The translations under genes and the position numbers were made by a program. From assembly GCA_036502085.1 (NCBI GenBank), contig DASXZD010000098.1:1-64000 (forward strand): a DNA stretch of 64,000 nt, read 5' to 3'. The notes below the pieces were generated by a model. The model did no database searches, had not been told where the DNA came from, and worked only from the letters and a program-made list of their open reading frames with translations. How positions within the stretch are numbered: the stretch's first letter is position 1; each line of letters starts with the position of its first letter. Shown here one piece after another: positions 18,010 to 27,329 of this stretch. The DNA comes from PALSA-505 sp036502085. Lineage in GTDB: Bacteria > Actinomycetota > Actinomycetes > Streptosporangiales > Streptosporangiaceae.

Positions 18010-19016
18010 CGCTAACTCCAACCTGACTCGAAGACAAATCTGGGCGTAGGAGTTTGCGAGTGTTGGTACCGCACAGCATTACTGCAATGCATCGCTAAAT
18101 GCCACCTTCGGTAACGCAGGGTACACAAAAAGCGCGCAACCGGTTCCACCGCATCGTCCGAATTTCAAGATCACGTTCTATGCGCAACTTCCGATTGTAG
18201 CATCCTACCCGTGGACCGGACAGCGCGTACCGAGCCCGCCAAGAGCCCGCCACTATGAGCGCGCGATGCCGCCCGATGCCGCCCGGCAAAGGCCCCGTCA
18301 ATGGCGCGGATGTCCGCGTCAATGGTGCAAACGATTGGCCTTCAGGTCACATGCCGACGGATCTTCGCCGCTCGCACAGTAACGATCTCCCGACCGGATG
18401 CCTGCCAATGTCTGACTGTTGTCTGAACCTCTGCTTGATCGCTGTCCGACTGCGCCGTCTGCGCTGTCTAACCACTCTGTCTAACTACGCCGTCAGACCG
18501 TGTTGCGGGAGTCGTGGCATGCGTGCGGATCACCACTCCCCCGACCGACTTATTTTAGCCGTACGGAGCGGCGCCTGGCTACCGCCTAGCGATGCGTTGC
18601 GAAGACGTTACTAAGTTTCGGTGGCTGCCGTCAGGCCAATGGTGACAGCTCCTCGCGGCCGGACTCTTCGAGGGCATGGCCGCGGAAGTCCCGCAGGTAG
18701 GAGCCTCGGCGGCGGCGTTCGGCTGGCTGCGGGCGGCGGCCGGGCGGGGCGGGCGGGGGCCGGGCCGCGGCGGGGCTCGCGGGGGCTCGCGCAATTGCGC
18801 GGTATCCCGGGCGGATAGCCGCATGATCAAATTGCCGGGAATCCCGGCCAGGCGGTGCTCACCGGACGCCCGGAAGGGCGGGTCGCATCACACCGGCCGT
18901 TCTTTGTAAAGGCTTATCGCTCTTGACAACGACGGCCGTACCGGGAGACGCTGCTACCAGGCTCTGGAAAGCGCGCGGGAACGGCGTGTTCACGGATCCC
19001 GCAGAAAGGGGTCCGA
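18010..19016. other. 1-kb divergent intergenic region, no gene recognised
   Basis: It separates the ABC transporter (-) from the B12-type radical SAM gene (+). Short frames here lack ribosome sites and family resemblance. The first ~550 bases are poorer in GC than the neighbours. It contains a cluster of TGTCYRAC repeats (18409-18485) and a G-rich stretch (18717-18800). TTGACA at 18923-18928 lies ~90 bases before the radical SAM start, with no clear -10. AAAGGGG precedes its ATG. Promoters for both flanking operons must lie here. Confidence 0.6.
18409..18485 (+). repeat. five degenerate TGTCYRAC direct repeats
   Basis: Copies begin at 18409 (TGTCTGAC), 18420 (TGTCTGAA followed by C), 18443 (TGTCCGAC), 18465 (TGTCTAAC) and 18478 (TGTCTAAC), all on the same strand. 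An inverted GTCAGAC follows near 18491. Spacings are 11, 23, 22 and 13 bases, close to whole or double helical turns. Iterated direct heptamer/octamer sites of this kind are typical of SARP or response-regulator binding. No gene for such a regulator is present in the window. Confidence 0.5.
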
Positions 19017-20951
19017 ATGGCACCGGCAGCCGACCGCGGCAGCAAGTTAACTCGAGTACTCTTGATCAAGCCGCCCATCAGGTCGTGCATGGTCGAGATC
19101 GGCCGTCATATGCCGATCGGGCTGGCCTATCTGGCGTCCAGGCTCCGGCAGGATAACGTGGATGTCGATATCTTCGACTCGCTCGCCTGGACCAGCGACA
19201 ACTACGTCGTCCCGCCGGATGAGTACACCGCGGCCGACCGGGCCAAGATTGCCGCGCACCCGCGCTGGACGCATCTTGTTCACTGGGGCGCCACCTGGGA
19301 CCGGATCCGGGACAAGCTCAGCGACGGCCATTACGACATCGTCGGCGTATCGTGCATGTTCACGCCCTACTACGAGCCTGCCTACCAGATCGCCAGGATG
19401 GCGAAAGAACTCCAGCCGTCGGCGCGGATCGTCCTCGGTGGTCAGCACCCGACGGTGGCTCATCATCACGCAATTGCCGAGCCGGCCTTCGACGCGCTGA
19501 TCCTGGGCGAGGCCGAGGGGAATATCGTCGAAGTGGTGCGGGCGCTCGTAAACGGCGAGAGTCTGACCGGGTTCCCCGGCCTCGCGTTCCGCTGCGGCAA
19601 CGGCCTGTGCGATTGTGCGGAGCCTTCGAACCGGGTGCATCTGCAGCCCCGCACACAGTTCGTGCAGGATCTGGACGGCCTGCCGCTGCCGGCCGTCGAT
19701 CTGCTCGACATGAGCCATTACGATTCGACCGCGACGCTCATCACCAGTCGCGGCTGCCCGTTCTCCTGCTCGTTCTGCACCGTTCACGCCACGGTCGGGA
19801 AGAAGTTCCGCGCCCGGTCGCCCCAGCTTGTCGTGGACGAGATGGAGCATTACGTCACCGAGCATGGCGTCCGGCGGTTCTTCATCGAGGACGACAATTT
19901 CACGTTCGATATACCGCGGGTTCACGAAATATGCCAGGCCGTCTATAACCGCGGCCTCGACGTCGAACTGCACCTGCCCAACGGCATGACCGTCATCAAG
20001 CTGACCGAGGATCTGGTCTCTGATATGGCGCGGGCCGGATTCCGCAGCCTGTTCCTCGGGCTCGAGACCACCGACGTCGTCCGGCTCCGCAAGATCCGCA
20101 AGGGCTTTACCTCGCTGGCCAAGGTCAACGAGGGGGCCAACTTCTTCACCGATCAGGGCATCGACGCGGGCGCTTCGTTGATCGTCGGGCTGCTCGGGCA
20201 GAGCCGGGCCGAGCTGGTCAGGGACTCGATCAACCTGATGCTCGTCGGGGTGCGCTTCTGGACCAACCCGTTCTACCCGATCCCGGGATCGCCCGATTTC
20301 CAGACCTGCCAGCGGCTGGGCCTGATCACCCACGACACCGAGCTGGCGCTCTACGACCAGTTCAACTTCGCGATCGGTTCCGACATCCTGCCCCCGGCCG
20401 AGCTGTACTGGGCCTGGGTCTGCACCCAGGCGATGGCGTTGTGGCCGCGGTATGTGCTGGAAGGCCAGGCCGCGATGGCCGAGCGGGGCGAGCTTCCGCT
20501 GGCCGAGGCGCTGGACCGGCTGCTCGCGCACAGCACGAATCTTTTCGGCCCGAACGGCGAGCTGGAAGTGCCGGCCGTCCCGGTCGCGGTTCGGGCCGAG
20601 GACAACTTGATCTTCGTCCATCCGGACGGCTGCTTCGACTCGATGCAGCACGTGTCGGGCAAGCCGCAGCCCGACGGGCTGTGCACCTTCACCGGAGACG
20701 TCCTCGCGGCCGTGGTCAGCATCTACTCGGGCGTTCCGTATGCGGCGCGCCAGCTGCCGGGCAAGGACGACGGCCGGTGCGTTTTCGTGCTGTCACCCGA
20801 AGGGGTCTCGCCGGTCTTCCTCGAGGTCACCGGCACGATCAAGGCCGAGCTTGATACGGCGCTGGCCGCCGGGGCGGGCGGCGGGGCGGCCGGCGCGGGT
20901 GAGCGCGTCGCCGAGCCGGTCGAGCGAGACGAAGCCCTCCAGCTTCGGTAA
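19017..20951 (+). CDS. cobalamin-binding-domain radical SAM enzyme
   Basis: 644 residues. Residues ~12-175 form a B12-binding-type Rossmann domain (VLLIKPP, IGLAYLASRL, DIVGVSCMFTPYYEPAYQIA, IVLGGQHPTVAHH, ALILGEAEG). The radical SAM core has Cys247, Cys251 and Cys254 in GCPFSCSFC. A helical segment and a C-terminal domain of ~150 residues with beta character (VPVAVRAEDNLIFVHPDG..., VFLEVTG) are not recognised. The class includes GenK/GenD1-type C-methyltransferases of gentamicin and other B12-dependent enzymes. C-methylation, or another radical step on the aminoglycoside, is the best guess. AAAGGGG precedes the ATG. It stands alone at the left of the cluster. Confidence 0.88.
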   Translation: MAPAADRGSKLTRVLLIKPPIRSCMVEIGRHMPIGLAYLASRLRQDNVDVDIFDSLAWTSDNYVVPPDEYTAADRAKIAAHPRWTHLVHWGATWDRIRDKLSDGHYDIVGVSCMFTPYYEPAYQIARMAKELQPSARIVLGGQHPTVAHHHAIAEPAFDALILGEAEGNIVEVVRALVNGESLTGFPGLAFRCGNGLCDCAEPSNRVHLQPRTQFVQDLDGLPLPAVDLLDMSHYDSTATLITSRGCPFSCSFCTVHATVGKKFRARSPQLVVDEMEHYVTEHGVRRFFIEDDNFTFDIPRVHEICQAVYNRGLDVELHLPNGMTVIKLTEDLVSDMARAGFRSLFLGLETTDVVRLRKIRKGFTSLAKVNEGANFFTDQGIDAGASLIVGLLGQSRAELVRDSINLMLVGVRFWTNPFYPIPGSPDFQTCQRLGLITHDTELALYDQFNFAIGSDILPPAELYWAWVCTQAMALWPRYVLEGQAAMAERGELPLAEALDRLLAHSTNLFGPNGELEVPAVPVAVRAEDNLIFVHPDGCFDSMQHVSGKPQPDGLCTFTGDVLAAVVSIYSGVPYAARQLPGKDDGRCVFVLSPEGVSPVFLEVTGTIKAELDTALAAGAGGGAAGAGERVAEPVERDEALQLR

Positions 20952-20953
20952 TC

Positions 20954-21004
20954 CCCGGGCGTAATCCCGGGGCGTAACCTCCGGGCGTAACCTCCGGGCA
21001 TTAA
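20954..21004 (+). repeat. short tandem repeats after the radical SAM gene
   Basis: Four degenerate copies of CCGGGCGTAA with small differences (CCGGGCGTAATC, CCGGGGCGTAACCT, CCGGGCGTAACCT, CCGGGCATTAAG) run from just after the stop codon to a strong hairpin. They have no coding meaning and probably arose by slippage. Confidence 0.6.
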
Positions 21005-21007
21005 GCA

Positions 21008-21036
21008 GGGCCCGGGCGGCGCTGCCGCCCGGGCCC
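21008..21036. terminator. strong GC hairpin between convergent genes
   Basis: A 13-base stem, GGGCCCGGGCGGC (21008-21020) with its exact complement at 21024-21036, closes a 3-base loop. It sits between the end of the B12-type radical SAM gene (+) and the end of the MFS-fusion gene (-), so it can stop both transcripts. No T-tract follows, as is common in actinomycetes. Confidence 0.75.
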
Positions 21037-21051
21037 GGTGATCCGGCCGGA

Positions 21052-24000
21052 TCAGCCGTTCACGTGCTCCATTTCGTGCTGGTGATTCTCGAGCGGGTGA
21101 TCCATCCGGCGGGCGGTCCGGCGGCCTTGCGTGGTCGCCGAGATCCGGTCCTTGCGCGCGGCCAGCTCGATCTCGGCCACGGTCAGCGGCACGACGACCT
21201 CGATTTCATCCCGCGCCGCCGGGTGCGTGTCGAGCAGTTCCGGCAGGTTGTACGCCCACAGGTGCCCGGTATGCAGTACGAACCTGCTCCACTCGTCCCG
21301 CTGGTCCAGCGGGACGATGGACCGGCGGAGCATCCGGATATCGTCCATCATCTGGCCGTGCACCGCCAGGTCCGTCCGCGGGGACGGCCCGGCCCCTTCG
21401 GCCCGCTTGAACGGCGGCGCCTGCTGGAACTCCGGCGCGCTGTGCTCGATCCAGGCGCTGGTGTCCTCCTTGATGCCGTCGGCCAGCGCGCGGGCGGCCT
21501 GCCCAGTGCTGACGCCCGCCTCCCTGGCCTGCCAGTAGCGCAGCACCCGCGAGGCGTGCCCGACCATGCCGGTCATGGTGCCGCCGCTGGTCAGCACGTG
21601 CCCGGTGCCGAACGAATCACCGGCCACCACGCCGTTGGGCGCCACCAGCGCGTCGTCGCCGATCCGCTCGACCACGCTGAACATCTTGGGCCCGTAGGCC
21701 AGCTGGATCTTCAGGATCTCCTTCTTCGGCAGCTCGGTGATGAACGACATCTGGTCCAGGAAGTACTCCCGGATCAGGAACTGGTAGCCGGCGTAGTACT
21801 GGGCTGACTTCTTCTCCGTTCCCGGCGGTACCAGGCCGGCCACGACCGGGTCGAAGCTCTTGAACTCCGGTATCTCGATCAAGGTCCAGCCGACCTCCGA
21901 GTCGTCCTCGTGGCCGAGCGAGATCTGGCGTACCCAGTACTCGTTGCCCTCCTTGTCGAACTCCGAGGCGATCCGCCGCCGGATCCGGCTGTCGAAGTAC
22001 AGCTCGATGTTGCCGGCCAGGTAGTCGGCCTCGGCCGGCACCGGCCCGCGACCGTCCTGGCGGTCCACCCTGACCTGCTCCAGCTTGAGCCCGAGCCGGG
22101 CCGCGTCCGGGCTGTCGGCGCCCTCGGCCAGCATGAACAGCTCAGGGACGCCGAGGTCGAGTACCTCGGTGCCGGGGATCCGCTCGCGCCGGAACTTGTT
22201 CTTCTCGTCGTACTCGCGCACGGCCTCGATGAGGATCCGCTTGCGGCCGTCCGGCTCGGTGACGAAGCCCTCCTGAGCGGTCATGTTCCAGCCGAACGGG
22301 AGCCGGCCGCGCCAGCCGGGCCGCCGGGCATGGCCGGTGACCACCCGGTGGTAGGTGAACATCCGGATCCGCGGCTCGTCGCCGCGCTCCAGGTCCATCG
22401 CCTCCAGGCCCTCCAGGTACCGGCGCATGAGGATCAGCAGTTCCTCGGCCCCGGCCTGGAACATTGCCGGGCTCTCCAGCACCTCCTTCATCGGCACGCC
22501 GACCCGGTCCAGGTTGGGCTGGGTCGGCGGCTCGATCGCTCCGCCCCGGGTCAGCGAGCGGACCGGCTGGCCGTCGCGCCAGCGGTCGTCGATCAGCTCC
22601 GAGTGCCGGATCCCGCCGCCGATGTGCGCGTCCACGTCGAACCCGTAGATCACCTCGTCGGCGCGGGCGTCACCGGCCACCGAGTCCGGGCTGTACAGGC
22701 AGTCGGACAGCTTGAGCAGGCGGCCGTCGCCGCGCTTGGGCAGCCGGTCCGCACCGTAGCGCTCCAGCATCAGGTGGTCGATCAGGGCCAGGTGGTGGTA
22801 GTAGTCCTCCCGGATCGACCAGTGCATGACCGACACGTACGGGTCGCCGCGCAGTTCCACGCCCACCGTGCGCTTGCCCATGGCGATGGACCAGAGCATG
22901 GCCATCATGCCGGCTCCGCCCATGCCGATGGCCATGAAGTCCGCGTCCACTGCGCCGGTCAGATCCCGGTGCAGCATGTCCCCGGACACGCCGCCGCCGT
23001 GGTCCAGCAGCTTGGGCGCGGTCTTGGGCACGGCTGGCTGCAGGAAGAACAGGCACAGCACGAACCCGGCCGCCGCCAGGCCGGCCCCGATGAAGAACGC
23101 CAGCCGGTAGCCGCTGGTCAGCGCCGGGGCGACCGCCGTCCCGGCGGCCAGCGCGTGCACGGTATGGCTGGCCGAGACCGTCGCCATGACGGCCAGGCCG
23201 ATAGCCGGCCCCACCTGCTGGGTGGTGTTGATCAGGCCGGACCGCAGGCCGGAGTCGCTCGTGGTGGCGTCGGCCACCGCGATCGTCAGCACGGCCGGGA
23301 AGGACAGGCCTGAGCCGACGCCGAGCAGCACCATCGAGGGCAGCACGTCGGTCAGGTACCGGCCGTGCACCGGTACCCGCGCGAACAGCAGCAGGCCTGC
23401 CGCGATCAGCACCAGGCCGCCCAGCAGCACGGCTTTGGCTTCCACGTTGTTGATCAGCTTGGGCGTGGCCTTGAGCGAGAGCACTCCGATGATCGCCGTG
23501 GCGGGCAGGAAGGCCAGCCCTACCTCGATCACGCCGTAGTGCAGTACCTGCTGCATGTACAGCGCGCCCAGGAAGAACAGCCCACCCAGGCCTGCCACCA
23601 TCAGCGACTGGACGATGTTGGACCAGGCCACGTTGCGCGCCCGGAAGATGCCCAGCGGCACCAGCGGGTTGCGGGCGGTGGCCTCGCGAACCACGAAGCC
23701 GGCCAGCAGCAGCAGCGCACCGCCGCCGAGCAGCAGGGTTCGCGCCGACCCCCAGCTGTGCTGGGATGTCTGCACGATCGTGTACACCAGCAGCATCAGC
23801 GAGGAAGTGATCAGCAGCGCACCGAGCACGTCGGCGCCCTTTTCCTTGCCGATCTCGCGCAGGTCGTCCAGCAGCCGCAGCCCGAAGGTGACGGTCAGGA
23901 TGCCGATCGGCACGTTCACGAAGAAGATCCAGTGCCAGTTGAGGCTCTGGGTCAGGACGCCGCCCAGCAGCAGGCCGAGGCCGGCTCCGGTGGCCGCCAC

Positions 24001-24513
24001 GAACGCGTAGAACCCGATCGCCTTGACCTGCTCCTGTGGCTTGGGGAACATCGTGGCGATCATCCCGAGCGCGACCGCCGTGGCCAGTGCGCCGCCGACG
24101 CCCTGGCCGAACCGCGCGCCGATCAGCATCCACTGGTCCTGGGCCAGGCCGGCCACCATCGAGGAGACGGTGAACAGCGCGAAGCCGCCGGCGAACAGCC
24201 GCTTCGGGCCGATCAGGTCGCCGAGCCGGCCGGCGAACAGCAGCAGCCCGCCGAACGGGATCAGGTAGGCATTGACCATCCAGGCCAGGTTGGCCTGAGA
24301 GAACCCCAGGCTGCGCTGGATCGACGGCAAGGCGACGTTCACCACCGACGTGTCCACCACGATCATCAGCGTGCCCGCGCACAGCACGAGCAGCGCTATC
24401 TGCCGCTCCCGCAGGCTCCGCAGCGGCTGCACCGCGAGCTTGCGGTGCTGGACGGTCTCGTTCAGGCTGCCGAACGAGTCGCCCCTGGGGGTCTGCTCGA
24501 CAGTGGCGGTCAT
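21052..24513 (-). CDS. MFS exporter fused to a flavoprotein-like domain
   Basis: 1153 residues. Residues ~36-505 are a 14-helix DHA2/EmrB-QacA-type exporter (IVVDTSVVNVALPSIQ, GRLGDLIGPKR, GARFGQGVGGALATA). A linker leads to a second, non-membrane region of ~630 residues. This begins with a Rossmann dinucleotide motif, G530-x-G532-x-x-G535 in IGMGGAGMMAMLWSIAMG ending at E in VGVELRG. Near the end is NGVVAGDSFGTG, like the second FAD-contact motif (GD) of flavin monooxygenases or reductases. The stand-alone neighbour gene is its paralogue. The domain would face the cytoplasm, coupling an oxidoreductase to an exporter, perhaps for the cluster product. ATG overlaps the upstream stop by four bases. 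I know no named family with this architecture. Confidence 0.85.
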   Translation of the reverse strand: MTATVEQTPRGDSFGSLNETVQHRKLAVQPLRSLRERQIALLVLCAGTLMIVVDTSVVNVALPSIQRSLGFSQANLAWMVNAYLIPFGGLLLFAGRLGDLIGPKRLFAGGFALFTVSSMVAGLAQDQWMLIGARFGQGVGGALATAVALGMIATMFPKPQEQVKAIGFYAFVAATGAGLGLLLGGVLTQSLNWHWIFFVNVPIGILTVTFGLRLLDDLREIGKEKGADVLGALLITSSLMLLVYTIVQTSQHSWGSARTLLLGGGALLLLAGFVVREATARNPLVPLGIFRARNVAWSNIVQSLMVAGLGGLFFLGALYMQQVLHYGVIEVGLAFLPATAIIGVLSLKATPKLINNVEAKAVLLGGLVLIAAGLLLFARVPVHGRYLTDVLPSMVLLGVGSGLSFPAVLTIAVADATTSDSGLRSGLINTTQQVGPAIGLAVMATVSASHTVHALAAGTAVAPALTSGYRLAFFIGAGLAAAGFVLCLFFLQPAVPKTAPKLLDHGGGVSGDMLHRDLTGAVDADFMAIGMGGAGMMAMLWSIAMGKRTVGVELRGDPYVSVMHWSIREDYYHHLALIDHLMLERYGADRLPKRGDGRLLKLSDCLYSPDSVAGDARADEVIYGFDVDAHIGGGIRHSELIDDRWRDGQPVRSLTRGGAIEPPTQPNLDRVGVPMKEVLESPAMFQAGAEELLILMRRYLEGLEAMDLERGDEPRIRMFTYHRVVTGHARRPGWRGRLPFGWNMTAQEGFVTEPDGRKRILIEAVREYDEKNKFRRERIPGTEVLDLGVPELFMLAEGADSPDAARLGLKLEQVRVDRQDGRGPVPAEADYLAGNIELYFDSRIRRRIASEFDKEGNEYWVRQISLGHEDDSEVGWTLIEIPEFKSFDPVVAGLVPPGTEKKSAQYYAGYQFLIREYFLDQMSFITELPKKEILKIQLAYGPKMFSVVERIGDDALVAPNGVVAGDSFGTGHVLTSGGTMTGMVGHASRVLRYWQAREAGVSTGQAARALADGIKEDTSAWIEHSAPEFQQAPPFKRAEGAGPSPRTDLAVHGQMMDDIRMLRRSIVPLDQRDEWSRFVLHTGHLWAYNLPELLDTHPAARDEIEVVVPLTVAEIELAARKDRISATTQGRRTARRMDHPLENHQHEMEHVNG

Positions 24514-26555
24514 GCCGGCCCGCCCACGGTCGCGGCCTCCATCTGACCGTTCCCGGCCGGCATGGGCTCGGCCGGCGTGCCGGCTGCGCCGTTCATGTCC
24601 GGCTCGGCCATGGTGGCCTCCTGCTTGGCTTCCTCCTCATCGCGGACGGCCGGGTGGAATTCAGACAGCGGCGGCAGCGCGGTCGCGTGCAGCCGGCCGC
24701 TGTGCACCACCAGGCGGCGCCAGTCGGACGGGTCCAGCGGTACGAGCGCGTGCCGGTGCCGCCGGGTGGCGTCGATGGTGTGCGCCCGCTGTGAGGTGTC
24801 CCGGCCGGAGTCCTTGGCGATCTTCTCGATGCGCTCGGCGCCGAAGTTGATCGGCAGGGCCGTGCTGAACTCCTGCGCGCTCACCTTCATCCAGTCGTCG
24901 GTGTCCACCTTGATGGCGTCGGCCAGGTGCCGGATGGCCACCTTGGGCTCGATGCCGGCGTCCCGCTCCTGCCAGTAGGTGAGCACACGGTAGGAGTGCC
25001 CGATCATGCCGGTCATCGCGCCGCCGCTGGTCATGAAGTGCCCGTTGCCGAACGAGTCGCCCGCGACCACGCCGTTGGGCGCGACCTGGGCGTCGGCACC
25101 GACCTTCTCGATCAGGCTGAACAGCTTCGGCCCGTAGGGACACTGGATCTTGTCCAGGTCGGCCCGGGGCAGTTCGGTGATCAGCGCGACCTGGTCCAGG
25201 TAGAAGTCGCGCATCAGGTGCTGCACGGCCGCGACGTACTCCTTGGACTTGCGCTCGGTGCCCGGCTGGACCAGCCCGGCCAGGATCGGGTCGAAGGTCT
25301 TGAAGTCGGGCACCTGGACCAGAATCCAGCCCACCTCGGGGTCTTCTTCGTGACCGACCGCGATCTGGCGGACCCAGTACTCGTTGCCCTCCTTATCGAA
25401 CTCCGAGGCAATCCGCCGGCGGAGCCGCCCGTCGACCCAGATCTCCAGCAGCCCGGCCAGGTAGTCGGCCTGGGCCACGACCGGCCCGCGGCCGTCGTGG
25501 TGGTCGACCTCGATGTCCTCCTGCTTGAATCCGAGCCGCTCGGCGTCGGTGCTGAAGAAGCCCTGGGCGATCATGAAGAGCTCGGGGACCCCGAGGTCGA
25601 TCACGTCGCTGCCGGGTACGCGCTCCCGGCGGAACTTGCCCTTGTAGTCGAACTCGCGCACCGCCTCAATCCGGATCCGCTTGCGGCCGTCAGGCTCGTT
25701 CACGAACCCTTCCTCGCGGCGGAACCAGCGCATGTAGCCGTCGTCCTGACCGGTGCCGGTGCTCACCACGCGATGCGACAGGAACAGCCGCACCCTGGGC
25801 GGCGTGCGGCCGGCATCCAGATCCATCCGCTCGATCGCCTCGAGGTAGCGGCGCATGATGATCATGACCTCGGCGGCGCCGCACTGGAACGTGGACGGGC
25901 CGTCGAGCACGTCGAAGATGCTCCGGCCGACCTTCGTCACGTCCGGCACCGGGGGCGGTACCGGCGGGGTCAGTACCGTGAGGATGCGCTCGGGCTTGCC
26001 GTTCTGCCAGCGGTCGTCGATGAACTCGGTCGCGTGGATCCGGCCGGCGATGTGCGCCTCCTCGCCGAGCAGCGAGTCCAGGAAGCCGGTGGCGACCTCG
26101 TCGGCGTCCACCGCGCCGGGCGCCGTGTCCGGGCTGTAGAAGCACTCGGCCAGCTTGAACAGCTTGCCGTCGCCGCGCCGGGGCAGCTCATCCTCGCTGA
26201 AGCGCTCGGCCATCAGCTTGTCGATGAGGCCGAAGTGGTGATACAGGTCCTCTCGGATGTTCCAGTGGATGCCCAGCGACGGGTCACCGCGCAGTTCCAC
26301 CCCCACGGTCCGGCGGCCCATGGCGACCGACCAGAGCATGGCCAGCATGCTGGTCGCCCCCAGGCCAAGCGTCACGAAATCCGCGTCCTGCACGCCGCGC
26401 AGGTCGCCGTGGCCGGCGAATTCGATTTGGGTGTGATCGAGCTGGCCGGCCGCGCTCTTGCGAACGGCTGGCCGCAGCATCGCGCTGGGGAGCACGCGCT
26501 CGCCGGCGGTGCGAGTCAGATTGAGCGGACGCGTCAGCTTGTCCTTGCTGATCAT
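24510..26555 (-). CDS. flavoprotein-like paralogue of the MFS-fused domain
   Basis: 681 residues, similar over nearly its whole length to residues ~520-1153 of the product of the next gene. Shared blocks include MLAMLWSxAMGxRTVGVELRGDP, SEFDKEGNEYWVRQI, GRGPV-ADYLAG and NGVVAGDSFGNGHFMTSGG. Its dinucleotide-binding loop reads GLGATS (residues 64-69), so the third glycine of G-x-G-x-x-G is serine. It may bind cofactor weakly or act as a structural partner. A C-terminal tail of ~40 residues is acidic and disordered. AGGAAGG precedes the ATG. It is the first gene of the two-gene operon. Function unknown. Confidence 0.85.
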   Translation of the reverse strand: MISKDKLTRPLNLTRTAGERVLPSAMLRPAVRKSAAGQLDHTQIEFAGHGDLRGVQDADFVTLGLGATSMLAMLWSVAMGRRTVGVELRGDPSLGIHWNIREDLYHHFGLIDKLMAERFSEDELPRRGDGKLFKLAECFYSPDTAPGAVDADEVATGFLDSLLGEEAHIAGRIHATEFIDDRWQNGKPERILTVLTPPVPPPVPDVTKVGRSIFDVLDGPSTFQCGAAEVMIIMRRYLEAIERMDLDAGRTPPRVRLFLSHRVVSTGTGQDDGYMRWFRREEGFVNEPDGRKRIRIEAVREFDYKGKFRRERVPGSDVIDLGVPELFMIAQGFFSTDAERLGFKQEDIEVDHHDGRGPVVAQADYLAGLLEIWVDGRLRRRIASEFDKEGNEYWVRQIAVGHEEDPEVGWILVQVPDFKTFDPILAGLVQPGTERKSKEYVAAVQHLMRDFYLDQVALITELPRADLDKIQCPYGPKLFSLIEKVGADAQVAPNGVVAGDSFGNGHFMTSGGAMTGMIGHSYRVLTYWQERDAGIEPKVAIRHLADAIKVDTDDWMKVSAQEFSTALPINFGAERIEKIAKDSGRDTSQRAHTIDATRRHRHALVPLDPSDWRRLVVHSGRLHATALPPLSEFHPAVRDEEEAKQEATMAEPDMNGAAGTPAEPMPAGNGQMEAATVGGPA

Positions 26556-27329
26556 AGGCCTTCCTGTGGCTATCGCTATGTAACGCTTTGCGGGTTGTCC
26601 ATTAGCTCTGTGGTGGCTCTCTTAGTGATGAGCCAGGTACTTAAGGTGAGATACAGGCATGCCCGGAACGGGACTTGCCGACCGGTGTATACGGCCGGGA
26701 CTACGGAACGGGGGTCTGGCTGTCAGCGACGCGGATCCGCCGGACGACGCTGCGCTTGCGGTAGCCCCACAGCAGCCGGTAGGCGGGCGCCCGGCCGTTG
26801 CGGCCAAGGCGGATTCTCAGCGTGCTCGCACCGCCGACGCGACGGCGGGAGCGAACTCGGGCCGGCTGCTCTCGCTCTCGCCGGTCCGGCCGGTGCACTG
26901 ATCCCCGTAACATCCCGACGGGCGGCCCGCACCGAGCCACCGAACTGACGCCGGCCCAACTGGTCAGGCCCGAACTGGTCCTGCACTGTGCCCTCTGTGC
27001 CCTCTGGCGAGCCCCATGGTCCGTCAGGAGCACACGTGCCGTCGCGCTTCCCATTGCTCCTACGCCTTCGCTCCCTGTGTAGCCCAGACGTTCCCCCTAC
27101 AACACGGACAAGAGGCACTATAGCACATGTACAGTGACAGTCCATATACATTATGCGAACCCTCGCTTTTACCCGCATTCGGGATGGATCCGCGCGGTTC
27201 ACCGGGTCGAGGCGGTCGCCAGGCTGGGCCGGTCCCACCCCGTCTGACCAGGGAGTATGCGGCTCTCGGCCAGGTCATCCGGCACAGGCTGGCTGAACGG
27301 CCATTCACCGGGCGGGGCAGGACAGATAC
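26556..27329. other. 774-base intergenic region, no gene recognised
   Basis: It lies between two minus-strand operons. Frames inside it have no ribosome site or family resemblance. The part next to 26556 is AT-richer and should hold the promoter for the flavoprotein/MFS pair. A second AT-rich island near 27115-27180 contains ATGTACAGTGACAGTCC and may hold another promoter or site. No hairpin with a T-tract was noticed after the 27330 gene. Confidence 0.5.

Noticed and set aside
18255..18909. Several small frames in the 1-kb gap
   Set aside because: No start signals and unstable composition; the region has repeats and G-rich tracts instead
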